Positions 32,935 to 42,620 of a DNA stretch of 64,000 nucleotides are shown here, one piece after another (the first letter of the stretch is position 1; each line of letters starts with the position of its first letter). The position numbers and the translations under genes were made by a program. The DNA is from Streptomyces roseolus (GTDB lineage: Bacteria > Actinomycetota > Actinomycetes > Streptomycetales > Streptomycetaceae), in the NCBI RefSeq assembly GCF_014649855.1, contig NZ_BMTV01000009.1:215068-279067 (forward strand). The letters are read 5' to 3'. The notes beneath the pieces are model-generated. The model made no database searches, was not told where the DNA came from, and worked only from the letters and a program-made list of their open reading frames with translations.

Positions 32935-33616
32935 AGTGGTGGAGCAGCCGGGCCAGCTCGGCGACCTCGGCCCGGTCCCAGTCGGCGAGCTTGCGGACGT
33001 ACCGCTCGCGGCGGGCGTCCCGGACGTGCCGGAAGCGGTCGCGGCCCTCGTCGGTGAGCCGCACCAGGGAGGCGCGGCCGTCGGCGGGGTCGGGGTCGCG
33101 GGCGACCAGGCCGAGCTGTTCGAGGGCGCGCAGCTGGCGGCTCATGGTGGCCTTGCCGACGCCGAAGTAGGCGGAGAGCTCGGTGGCCCGCTGCGGCCCG
33201 GCGTCGTCGAGCCGTACGAACAGGCCGTACGCGGACGACTCCAGCTCCGGGTGCACCTCCCGCGCCATCTCCCCCGACTGGGCCCGGGCCCGCCGCAGGA
33301 ACACCGCGAGCTCCCGCTCCAGGGCGAGGAACTCCCGCTCGGCCGGCCCGCCCGCGGGGGCCCGCCCGGACGAGGGAAACGCCCCTGCGCCGGGGGCGGC
33401 CCGGGATGCGGGAGCCTCCTCCGCGCCGGGAGCGGCCCCGGGCACGGAAGCCGCCCCTGCGCCGGGAGCGTCCCCGGACACGGAAGCCGCCCCTCCGCCG
33501 GGAGCGTCCCCAGACGTGGAAGCCGTCCCCGCGCCGGGAGCGCTCCCGGATCGGGTCGCGCCGGGGTCCGGGGCCGGCGGGGCGTCGTCTTCGCCGGTCG
33601 TGCCGCCTGCGTGCAC
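32912..33616 (-). CDS. MarR-family regulator with N-terminal repeat extension
   Basis: 234 residues. The C-terminal 140 residues are a MarR winged helix ('ELSAYFGVGKATMSRQLRAL' recognition region, wing 'RDPDPADGRASLVRLTDEGR'). The first ~90 residues are an extension of tandem Gly/Ala/Pro units ('SGDAPGGGAASVSGDAPGAG') not normal for the family and probably disordered. GTG at 33616 has GGGAGG 7 nt upstream; the frame stays open to 33709. MarR proteins bind palindromes and respond to small aromatic or oxidative signals. The 14-bp palindrome at 33742 in the adjacent divergent gap is a candidate site. Confidence 0.8.
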   Translation of the reverse strand: MHAGGTTGEDDAPPAPDPGATRSGSAPGAGTASTSGDAPGGGAASVSGDAPGAGAASVPGAAPGAEEAPASRAAPGAGAFPSSGRAPAGGPAEREFLALERELAVFLRRARAQSGEMAREVHPELESSAYGLFVRLDDAGPQRATELSAYFGVGKATMSRQLRALEQLGLVARDPDPADGRASLVRLTDEGRDRFRHVRDARRERYVRKLADWDRAEVAELARLLHHFNQRSEG

Positions 33617-33741
33617 CCCGCACCTCCCGCGCGTGTTTCGTCGGCTGAAAGTTTCCCGCCGCCACGGGCATCTCCGCAGCTCCTTCAGTATTTCGCAGGA
33701 GTAGACCAACGACGGAACCCGGGGCCTCTTCCACCGCCCTG

Positions 33742-33755
33742 TCTACGTGCGTAGA
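33742..33755. promoter_or_regulatory. 14-bp palindrome in the MarR/GH25 divergent gap
   Basis: TCTACG-TG-CGTAGA, perfect 6-bp arms, in the 198-bp gap between the MarR gene and the GH25 gene. TAGAGT (33752-33757) inside its right half could be a -10 for the lysozyme gene. Candidate MarR autoregulatory or GH25 operator, by inference. Confidence 0.4.
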
Positions 33756-33814
33756 GTCGCCGTCGAGCACGTGACTGACATGTCCACACCACTTCCACCC
33801 CCGGGAGTCACGCC

Positions 33815-34648
33815 ATGCGTGTGCGCAGATCCGTCCCCCTCTCCCTGCTCGCCGGCCTCGCGGCCACCGCCCTCGTCCTGCCCCTCGCCGGCCCGGCGGG
33901 CGCCGCCGACCCCGGCGCCCGCGCCTCCGTCCCCGCGCGCGGCACCGCCCACATGGGCATGGGCGTCCTCAAGCACGACGGCCGCGGCGCGGCCCCCTCC
34001 GGCGGCGTCTCCGCCCTCGCCACCTGGACGGAGGGCGTCGACGTCTCCAGCCACCAGGGCAACGTCGCCTGGTCGACCCTCTGGAACAGCGGCGTCAAGT
34101 GGGCCTACGTCAAGGCGACGGAGGGCACCTACTACAAGAACACCTACTTCACGCAGCAGTACAACGGCTCGTACAACGTCGGCATGATCCGCGGCACGTA
34201 CCACTTCGCCACCCCGGACACGACGACCGGCGCCGCCCAGGCCGACTACTTCGTCAACAACGGCGGCGGCTGGTCCAAGGACGGCAAGACCCTGCCCGGC
34301 GTGCTCGACATCGAGTGGAACCCGTACGGCGCCACCTGCTACGGCAAGACCCAGACCGGGATGGTCGCCTGGATCCGCGACTTCCTGAACCGGTACAAGG
34401 CCCGCACCGGGCGCGACGCCGTCATCTACACGGCGACCAGCTGGTGGAAGCAGTGCACCGGCAACTACTCCGGCTTCGCCTCGACCAACCCGCTGTGGAT
34501 CGCGCGGTACGCCTCCGAGGTCGGCGAACTCCCGGCCGGCTGGCCGTACTACACGATGTGGCAGTACACCTCGTCCGGCCCGACGGTCGGCGACCACAAC
34601 CACTTCAACGGCGACCTCTCCCGCGTCCAGGCGCTCGCCAACGGCTGA
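33815..34648 (+). CDS. Secreted GH25 lysozyme
   Basis: 277 residues: signal peptide (about 1-31, ending 'GPAGA'), short linker, then one GH25 muramidase domain. 'GVDVSSHQGNVAW' holds the conserved Asp near residue 76, 'WAYVKATEGTYY' the second and 'GVLDIEWNP' (near 166) the D-x-E catalytic pair of the beta/alpha barrel; 'WPYYTMWQYTSSG' closes it. The enzyme cleaves the MurNAc-GlcNAc bond, including O-acetylated wall, as in cellosyl-type lysozymes. No wall-binding domain is present. Start ATG has GGGAG upstream. Confidence 0.9.
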   Translation: MRVRRSVPLSLLAGLAATALVLPLAGPAGAADPGARASVPARGTAHMGMGVLKHDGRGAAPSGGVSALATWTEGVDVSSHQGNVAWSTLWNSGVKWAYVKATEGTYYKNTYFTQQYNGSYNVGMIRGTYHFATPDTTTGAAQADYFVNNGGGWSKDGKTLPGVLDIEWNPYGATCYGKTQTGMVAWIRDFLNRYKARTGRDAVIYTATSWWKQCTGNYSGFASTNPLWIARYASEVGELPAGWPYYTMWQYTSSGPTVGDHNHFNGDLSRVQALANG

Positions 34649-34954
34649 CGTCCGGCGCGGAGGACGGCGGCTCCGGGGGCGCGGCGGCGCCCCCGGGGCC
34701 GCCGTTCGCCGTCCCCGGGGGCCGCCGTTCGCCGCAGGCAGGGCCGCCTTCTCCGCCCCCGGCGCCGCCGTTCGCCGTAGACGGGGCCGCCTTCCCCACC
34801 CCCGGGCCGCCCTCCCCACCCCCGGGCCGCCCTCCCCACCCCCGGCCGCCTTCGCCGCCCCCGGCCGCCTCCGCCGCCCCCGGGGGGCCACCTTCTCCGC
34901 CCCGGGGCCGCCACTCGCCGCAGTCGGGGGCTTTTTCGGCGCACCCCCTTGCCG
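34649..34954. repeat. GC-rich repeat-filled gap with three 20-bp tandem units
   Basis: The 306-bp gap between the GH25 and LPMO genes is built from related pieces. Exact 20-bp period units GGGCCGCC(T/C)TCCCCACCCCC occur at 34784-34803, 34804-34823 and 34824-34843. Looser copies of GCCGCCGTTCGCCG lie on the left and GGCCGCCTTCGCCGCCCCC on the right. No gene is supported. Confidence 0.7.
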
Positions 34955-34970
34955 ATTGGTATGGACCAAT
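34955..34970. promoter_or_regulatory. DasR-like dre box
   Basis: ATTGGT-ATGG-ACCAAT, perfect 6-bp arms with a 4-bp centre, 96 bp before the LPMO start. The TGGT-N4-ACCA frame and 16-bp length match the DasR-responsive elements found before chitinolytic and GlcNAc-uptake genes of Streptomyces; the centre ATGG differs from the usual CTAG. DasR represses until GlcN-6-P accumulates. Confidence 0.65.
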
Positions 34971-35065
34971 GCGAGTCTCTACCCGGCCGCACGGGAGTCA
35001 ACTTCCGTGCGCCCCGCGCGCGTTGCTCATTCCGTACTCCCCCACGCACGAGAGAGAGCCCCCGC

Positions 35066-35962
35066 ATGCCGTCCTCCCGCCGTACCGCCGCCGGCGTCGC
35101 CGCCCTGTCCGCCGCCGCCCTCGTCGGCCTCACCCCCACGACCGCCGCCGCCCACGGAGCCGTCTTCAACCCCGTGAGCAGGATCGCCGCCTGTTTCGCC
35201 GAAGGCCCCGAGAGTCCCGACTCGCAGGTCTGCAAGGACCTCGTCGCCGACTCCGGCACCCAGCCGCTCTACGACTGGAACGAGGTCAACATCGCCAACG
35301 CCGACGGCAACCACAAGGCCGTCATCCCGGACGGCAAGCTCTGCTCGGCGAACCGCGCGAAGTACCGGGCCCTGGACTGGGCGCGCACCGACTGGGCCGC
35401 CACCCCCGTGAAGTCCGGCCCCTTCGACTTCAGGATCCGCGCCACGGCCGCCCACTCCGGCACGATGACGATGTACGTCACCAAGGCCGGCTTCGACCCG
35501 ACGCAGCCGCTGAAGTGGTCGGACCTCGACGCCACCCCGGCGGCCGTGTACAACACCCCCCGCACCGCCACCGACGGCTACTACTCCTTCTCCGGCAACC
35601 TGCCCGCGCGCACCGGCCGCCACGTCGTCTACATGGTGTGGCAGCGCAACGACAGCCCCGAGGCGTTCTACAGCTGCTCGGACGTCACCTTCGGCACCAC
35701 CGCCGCGGCCACCGCCGCCAAGGCCGAGGCGCCCACCGAGGCCGAACTGGCCGCCGGCGCCGAGCTGTCCACGGTGAGCCACGCCGGCCACGGCGGCGAC
35801 GAGCTGCCCCCGGCGCTCTCCGCCGAGGCCTCCGCCGCCCCCGCCTCCCCGCTGCCGGCGGCCCTGGCCGGCGCGGGCGCGCTCGCCGTCTTCGGCGCGG
35901 GCAGCCTGCTCCTGGGCCGCCGCCGCGGCTCCTCCGCTCCCTCCGCCCCCTCCGGCTCCTAG
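35066..35962 (+). CDS. AA10 lytic polysaccharide monooxygenase, membrane-anchored type
   Basis: 298 residues. The signal peptide (about 1-29) ends so that His of 'HGAVFNPVSR' becomes the mature N-terminus, which with a second His ('RATAAHSGTMTMYVT') forms the copper histidine brace. The AA10 domain (about 30-215) includes Cys pairs ('IAACFAEG', 'CKDLV', 'KLCSAN', 'YSCSDV') typical of the fold. LPMOs cut crystalline chitin or cellulose oxidatively. After an acidic Ala-rich linker, the C-terminus is a hydrophobic segment plus 'GRRRGSS', a membrane anchor instead of a carbohydrate-binding module. A dre-like box upstream points to chitin/GlcNAc control. Confidence 0.88.
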   Translation: MPSSRRTAAGVAALSAAALVGLTPTTAAAHGAVFNPVSRIAACFAEGPESPDSQVCKDLVADSGTQPLYDWNEVNIANADGNHKAVIPDGKLCSANRAKYRALDWARTDWAATPVKSGPFDFRIRATAAHSGTMTMYVTKAGFDPTQPLKWSDLDATPAAVYNTPRTATDGYYSFSGNLPARTGRHVVYMVWQRNDSPEAFYSCSDVTFGTTAAATAAKAEAPTEAELAAGAELSTVSHAGHGGDELPPALSAEASAAPASPLPAALAGAGALAVFGAGSLLLGRRRGSSAPSAPSGS

Positions 35963-35989
35963 GAGCGGGAGGCCCGGCGGGACAGGAGC

Positions 35990-36011
35990 GCGGGACGGGG
36001 GCCCGTCCCGC
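35990..36011 (+). terminator. First hairpin after the LPMO gene
   Basis: GCGGGACGGG-GG-CCCGTCCCGC, perfect 10-bp stem, 27 bp past the stop. Confidence 0.5.
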
Positions 36012-36058
36012 CCCTCCGACGGCCCCCGGGGGAAGCCCGCCCCCTCCTCCCGCCCCTT

Positions 36059-36086
36059 CGCCCCCCGGAGCCCGCTCCGGGGGGCG
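36059..36086 (+). terminator. Second hairpin after the LPMO gene
   Basis: CGCCCCCCGGAG-CCCG-CTCCGGGGGGCG, perfect 12-bp stem with 4-nt loop followed by ATTTCG. Better terminator candidate than the preceding hairpin. Confidence 0.6.
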
Positions 36087-36205
36087 ATTTCGCGCCATCT
36101 GCACCGGGACGGGTGGAAGACGGGACGTTCGTGGACAGCCTTGGTGAAAGCTCTGTTCGAACGGCCGTCAGCGCACCACCGTCCGCCCGTGAAGGAGAGC
36201 GCTCC

Positions 36206-37360
36206 ATGCGGAACCAGCAGCGGTGGGTCTACCACCGCGGGGAAGGGCTGCGCACGTTCGGGGTGGAGGAGGAGCTCCTCCTGGTCGATCCCGACACCGG
36301 ACTCCCCCAGCCCCTCTCCGGCACCGTCACCGAGATCGCCGCCTGGCACGCCGGCGCCGGGCCGCGCCACGCCGAGGCACCGGAACCGGCGAAGCCCGAG
36401 TTGTACGCCGAGCAGCTGGAGATCGGCACCCTCCCCTGCACCACCACGGCCCAGCTCGCCGACCAGCTGCGCCGGGCCAGGCTGGCGGCGGCGGCCGCCG
36501 CCGAGGAGGCCGGGGTGGCCGTCGCGGCCCTCGCGACGGCGCCGATGGACTTCGGTCCGCTGCTCACCCCCGACGAGCGGTACCGCCGGATCCACGACCG
36601 GTACGCCCACCTCGTCGACGAGGAGTTCGCCTGCGCCTGTCACGTCCACGTCCACCTCGCCTCCGCCGAGGAGGGCGTGGGCGTCCTGGACCGGATCCGC
36701 CCCTGGCTCGCCCCGCTCCTCGCACTCAGCGCCAACTCCCCCTACTTCCAGGGCGTCGACACCGGTTACGCCAGCTGGCGCCACCAGCTGTGGCAGCGCT
36801 GGCCGATGTCCGGCCCGAGCGAGCTGTACGGGGACGTGGAGACGTACGAGCGGACCACGCGCGAGATGCTCGCCAGCGACGTGCTGATCGACGACCACAT
36901 GGTCTACTTCGACGCCCGGCTCTCCCGCCGCTACCCCACCGTGGAGATCCGCGTCGGCGACGTCTGCCTCGACCTGGAGGACACGGTCCTGCTCGCGGTG
37001 CTGAGCCGCGCCCTGGTGGAGACCGCGGCCCGGGAGTGGCGGCAGGGCCGGCTCCCCGACCCGGTCTCGACGGTCGTCCTGCGGCTCGCGGCCTGGCGGG
37101 CCAGCCGGTACGGCCTCGGCGGCGAGCTGCTCGACCCGCGCAGCTGGCGGCCGCGCCCGGCCGACGAGGTCCTGCACGCCCTGCTCGACCACGTGCGCCC
37201 CGCCCTGGAGGCGGCGGGCGACCGGGAACGCGCCGAGGCGGGGGTGGCGCGCCTCCTCGTCCGGGGCACCGGCGCGGACCTCCAGCGGGCCGCCCGCGCC
37301 GGGGACCCGACGCTGGCCTCGGTGATCGTGGAGGCCGTGCGCCGTACGACCCCGGCGTGA
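36206..37360 (+). CDS. YbdK-type carboxylate-amine ligase (glutamate-cysteine ligase family 2)
   Basis: 384 residues of the GCS2 family: 'RTFGVEEELLLVDPDTG' near residue 14 supplies the Mg/ATP-binding Glu cluster, 'AEQLEIGTLPC' near 70 the second, 'ACHVHVHLAS' near 145 and 'NSPYFQGVDTGYASWRHQLW' near 180 complete the ATP-grasp-like glutamine-synthetase fold. Proteins of this group show weak glutamate-cysteine ligase activity in vitro; the natural substrates in mycothiol-producing actinobacteria are uncertain. ATG at 36206 has GAAGGAG upstream. It is convergent with lon across a strong hairpin. Confidence 0.88.
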   Translation: MRNQQRWVYHRGEGLRTFGVEEELLLVDPDTGLPQPLSGTVTEIAAWHAGAGPRHAEAPEPAKPELYAEQLEIGTLPCTTTAQLADQLRRARLAAAAAAEEAGVAVAALATAPMDFGPLLTPDERYRRIHDRYAHLVDEEFACACHVHVHLASAEEGVGVLDRIRPWLAPLLALSANSPYFQGVDTGYASWRHQLWQRWPMSGPSELYGDVETYERTTREMLASDVLIDDHMVYFDARLSRRYPTVEIRVGDVCLDLEDTVLLAVLSRALVETAAREWRQGRLPDPVSTVVLRLAAWRASRYGLGGELLDPRSWRPRPADEVLHALLDHVRPALEAAGDRERAEAGVARLLVRGTGADLQRAARAGDPTLASVIVEAVRRTTPA

Positions 37361-37445
37361 ACGGTCGTACGGCTCCGGACCCGGGCGGTCGTACGGCTCC
37401 GTCGTGCACGCCGGCGGGGCCCGTACGGCTCCGGCCCGAACGCCC

Positions 37446-37479
37446 GGGGCCCCCGGCACGCGCGCGTGCCGGGGGCCCC
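37446..37479. terminator. Bidirectional terminator between ligase gene and lon
   Basis: A perfect 15-bp inverted repeat (left arm 37446-37460 starting GGGGCCCCCGG, right arm 37465-37479) with a CGCG centre that can itself pair. It lies 17 bp past the lon stop and serves both convergent genes. The gap to its left carries copies of GGTCGTACGGCTCCG. Confidence 0.75.
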
Positions 37480-37496
37480 GTCGGTGCCGGGGCGGA

Positions 37497-39908
<2,412 letters not shown>

Positions 39909-39930
39909 GATCTCCCCTTCGGCAGTCAAG

Positions 39931-39949
39931 TTGAGTTATGCCGACTCAA
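39931..39949. promoter_or_regulatory. HAIR element (HspR binding site) upstream of lon
   Basis: TTGAGT-N7-ACTCAA, a perfect core match to the HAIR consensus CTTGAGT-N7-ACTCAAG, 23 bp before the lon start codon. HspR is known to bind such sites and repress lon, clpB and the dnaK operon in Streptomyces. Placement this close to the start suggests it overlaps the promoter or start of the transcript. Confidence 0.8.
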
Positions 39950-40038
39950 TGCATGTGAGCTCGGGAATGTTCCCCGGGGCCTGTTCGCTGTGAGCGATCA
40001 CCCGGATCGGCCCGCCCGGGAGCGGCGAGCGTGACCTC

Positions 40039-40445
40039 ATGGACGTGGACGAGTTCCTGGCGCGCCCCCTGGTGGCACGGGTGGCGACGGCCGGGCCCGA
40101 CGGGCCGACCGTGCGGCCGGTGTGGTTCCTCTGGGAGGAGGGGGCCTTCTGGTGGCTGACCGGCGGGTACGCACGCCTGCGCCGGCTGGTCGAGGCGGAT
40201 CCCCGGGCGGCGCTGGTCGTCGACACCTGCGACCCGGCGGCGGGGCGGGTGCACGCGGTGACGTGCCGTGGGACGGCCCGGCCCGTGCCGCTGGACCGGG
40301 GGCGGGCGGCACGGAAGCTCGTCCGCTACCTCGGGCCCGAGGAGCGTGGCCCGCGCGGTTCGCCGACGCGCTGGAGGACCCGGAGGCGGGGATGATCCGC
40401 TTCGAGCCCGACCGGCCGCCACGGCTGAGGGACCTCTCGTGGTGA
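40039..40445 (+). pseudogene. PNPOx-like flavin/F420-binding protein, frameshifted
   Basis: The first 102 codons read as a pyridoxamine-5'-phosphate-oxidase-like split barrel: 'DEFLARPLVARVATAGPDGP', 'VRPVWFLWEEGAFWWLTG', 'ALVVDTCDPAAGRVHAVTC'. After 'KLVRYLGPEE' (about 40345) the frame runs into basic nonsense and stops at 40395, while the next frame continues the expected fold as 'WPARFADALEDPEAGMIRFE' to 'RLRDLSW' and a stop at 40445. Restoring one base (CG to CGG before TGG) would rejoin them. Either a recent one-base deletion or a sequencing error. Divergent from lon, so possibly transcribed from the same HAIR-containing gap. Confidence 0.7.
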
Positions 40446-40501
40446 CGGCGCGTGGCGTGTTCCGGCTGCGCCGGGGCACGGGGGCGGGCATGCTCGGGCG
40501 C

Positions 40502-41014
40502 ATGGAGCATGCGGTGGGGCGTCGACGGGTGTGGGGTGCGGTGCCGGGGGTCGTGGCGGCGCTGGTGCTGGGCGCGGGCGGGTGCGCGGACGCCGACGTG
40601 CCGCCGGTCCCGGGCGGCGGGAAGAGCGGCGCGAGCACGGGCGCCCCGGCGGAGGCGACGGAACCGCGGTCCGGGGCCGTGCTCGTGGAGGTCGCGGTGA
40701 GCGGCGGCTTCGCCGGCGTGGACAACCGGCTCACCGTGCGCGAGGACGGGTCCTGGACCCTGCGCTCCCGGGACAAGGAGCCGCGGACGGGGCGGATGGA
40801 GGCCGACGGTCTCGCCGGACTGCGGGCCGCGCTCGAAGACCCCGCCTACGCGCGCGTGCCCGAGCGGCCGAGCGGGCGGCCGGTCGCCGACGGCTTCCAG
40901 TACACGGTGACGCACCACGACCGGACGGTCGTCGCGGGCGACGGCGAGCGCCCCGCCGCCCTCCAGCGCGTCTTCGACGCCCTCCCCGAGGGCGGCCCGC
41001 CGACCTCCCCCTGA
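40502..41014 (+). CDS. Emfourin-like (M4-protease inhibitor family) lipoprotein
   Basis: 170 residues. A short signal with lipobox 'LVLGAGGC' (Cys near 28) suggests membrane lipidation outside the cell. The following domain resembles emfourin, the protealysin-type M4 metalloprotease inhibitor: 'VEVAVSGGFAGVDNRLTV', 'GLAGLRAALEDPAYA', 'DGFQYTVTHHDRTVVAGDGE' and 'ALQRVFDAL' follow the family's SGGF...DxFxY...L..L pattern. ATG at 40502 is chosen because CATGCT lies 7 nt upstream, as in other leaderless genes here; ATG at 40490 is the alternative. An M4 protease is encoded 30 kb away, not adjacent. Function as an inhibitor is inference. Confidence 0.6.
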   Translation: MEHAVGRRRVWGAVPGVVAALVLGAGGCADADVPPVPGGGKSGASTGAPAEATEPRSGAVLVEVAVSGGFAGVDNRLTVREDGSWTLRSRDKEPRTGRMEADGLAGLRAALEDPAYARVPERPSGRPVADGFQYTVTHHDRTVVAGDGERPAALQRVFDALPEGGPPTSP

Positions 41015-41141
41015 ACCGGGCGGCGCTCGGGCGTCACTCCGTGACTTCGCGACTCCGCAACGTGTTTGTCCCGGCCGGCCGGGCTCCGCGAGGATGGCGG
41101 AGACGCCCGTACCGACACGACGAGACACGGAGTGACCGCCC

Positions 41142-41825
41142 ATGAACAGCCCCGTCACCCTCGACCGCCGCGAGGGCCCGTACGGCGAAGTCGTCCTGCG
41201 GCGCCGCGACGCCGGGGACCGTACCGACTTCGAGATCATCGCCAACGGCACCTTTCTGATGGACACCTCCGACGGACGCTCCGAGCGGATGCTCGTCGAC
41301 GCGGCCATGGAGGCGCTGCCCGAGCACGCGCGCGTGGGCGCGTCCGTCCTGATCGGCGGGCTAGGCGTCGGCTTCTCGCTGGCGCACGCCGCCGCCGACC
41401 CGCGCTGGGGCCGGATCGCGGTGGTCGAGCGGGAGGAGGCGATCATCGACTGGCACCGGAGCGGCCCGCTCGCCTCCTTGTCCGGCCGCGCCCTCGCCGA
41501 CGCGCGGACCGTGATCCTGCACACGGACCTCGTGGCGTACCTGGAGACGACCTCCGACACCTACGACGCGCTCTGCCTGGACATCGACAACGGACCGGAC
41601 TGGACCGTCACCGAGGACAACGAATCCCTTTACGGAGCAAGGGGTTTGGCGTCCTGCGCGGCCCGCCTGAACCCCGGCGGGGTGCTCGCCGTGTGGTCGG
41701 CCCGGCCGTCCGCCGATTTCGAAGAGTCCTTGCGGAATGCCGGATTCAGCGGGGTACGGACCGAAGAGGTCACCGTTGCCCGGGGCGTCCCCGACGCGGT
41801 CCACCTCGGCATCAGGCCTGCGTAG
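41142..41825 (+). CDS. Spermidine-synthase-like SAM-fold protein
   Basis: 227 residues with a Rossmann fold of the polyamine synthase type: 'SVLIGGLGVGFSLAHAAADP' gives the GGLG nucleotide loop near residue 70, 'RIAVVEREEAIIDWHRSGPL' the acidic ribose-binding strand, and 'YDALCLDIDNGPDWT' near 147 the catalytic-loop Asp pair. Members without the full polyamine-binding set are common in actinobacteria, so true spermidine synthesis is uncertain. The gene lies upstream of the two-component pair with a 60-bp gap. Several unusual codons (TTT, GAA, GGA) cluster at the 3' end. Confidence 0.7.
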   Translation: MNSPVTLDRREGPYGEVVLRRRDAGDRTDFEIIANGTFLMDTSDGRSERMLVDAAMEALPEHARVGASVLIGGLGVGFSLAHAAADPRWGRIAVVEREEAIIDWHRSGPLASLSGRALADARTVILHTDLVAYLETTSDTYDALCLDIDNGPDWTVTEDNESLYGARGLASCAARLNPGGVLAVWSARPSADFEESLRNAGFSGVRTEEVTVARGVPDAVHLGIRPA

Positions 41826-41885
41826 CCGGGACGCCGCGGGTACCTCTAGGCTGCTGCACCGACATCGGCGACGCGAGGCGGGGCA

Positions 41886-42620
41886 ATGGAGCAGACACAC
41901 ACCGGTCATCAGGGTGCGGCGACTCCGGGGGCCCAGCGGCGCGTCCTGGTCGTCGAGGACGACGCGACGATCGTGGAGGCGGTCTCCGCCCGGCTCCGCG
42001 CCGAGGGCTTCCTGGTGCAGACGGCCACCGACGGCCCCGCGGCCGTGGAGGCGGCCGAGGCCTGGCAGCCGGACCTGATGGTCCTCGACGTGATGCTGCC
42101 CGGCTTCGACGGCCTGGAGGTCTGCCGGCGCGTGCAGGCCCGGCGTCCGGTGCCGGTGCTGATGCTCACCGCCCGGGACGACGAGACCGACATGCTGGTC
42201 GGGCTCGGCGTCGGCGCAGACGACTACATGACAAAGCCTTTCTCCATGCGCGAGCTGGCCGCCCGGGTCCACGTGCTGCTGCGCCGGGTGGAGCGGGCGG
42301 CGCTCGCCGCCGTGACCCCGCGCAGCGGGATCCTGCGCCTGGGCGACCTGGAGATCGACCACGCGCAGCGCCGGGTCCGGGTGCGGACCGAGGACGTGCA
42401 CCTGACCCCGACCGAGTTCGACCTGCTGGTCTGTCTGGCCGGCACCCCGCGCGCGGTGCTCTCCCGGGAGCAGCTGCTCGCCGAGGTGTGGGACTGGGCG
42501 GACGCCTCCGGCACCCGGACCGTGGACAGCCACATCAAGGCGCTGCGCCGGAAGATCGGCGCCGAGCGGATCCGTACGGTGCACGGCGTGGGGTACGCGC
42601 TGGAGACCCCGGCGTCGTGA
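41886..42620 (+). CDS. OmpR/PhoB-family response regulator
   Basis: 244 residues. Receiver domain (about 20-130) with acidic pair 'VVEDDA', phospho-acceptor Asp in 'DLMVLDVMLPGFDG' near residue 70, Thr in 'LMLTARD' and Lys in 'YMTKPFS'. A winged-helix DNA-binding domain (about 145-240) follows with 'LTPTEFDLLVCLA' and 'RTVDSHIKALRRKIG'. The start at 41886 has GGCGGGG about 6 nt upstream. The stop overlaps the kinase start (GTGA), so the two form one two-component system; output genes are unknown. Confidence 0.93.
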   Translation: MEQTHTGHQGAATPGAQRRVLVVEDDATIVEAVSARLRAEGFLVQTATDGPAAVEAAEAWQPDLMVLDVMLPGFDGLEVCRRVQARRPVPVLMLTARDDETDMLVGLGVGADDYMTKPFSMRELAARVHVLLRRVERAALAAVTPRSGILRLGDLEIDHAQRRVRVRTEDVHLTPTEFDLLVCLAGTPRAVLSREQLLAEVWDWADASGTRTVDSHIKALRRKIGAERIRTVHGVGYALETPAS

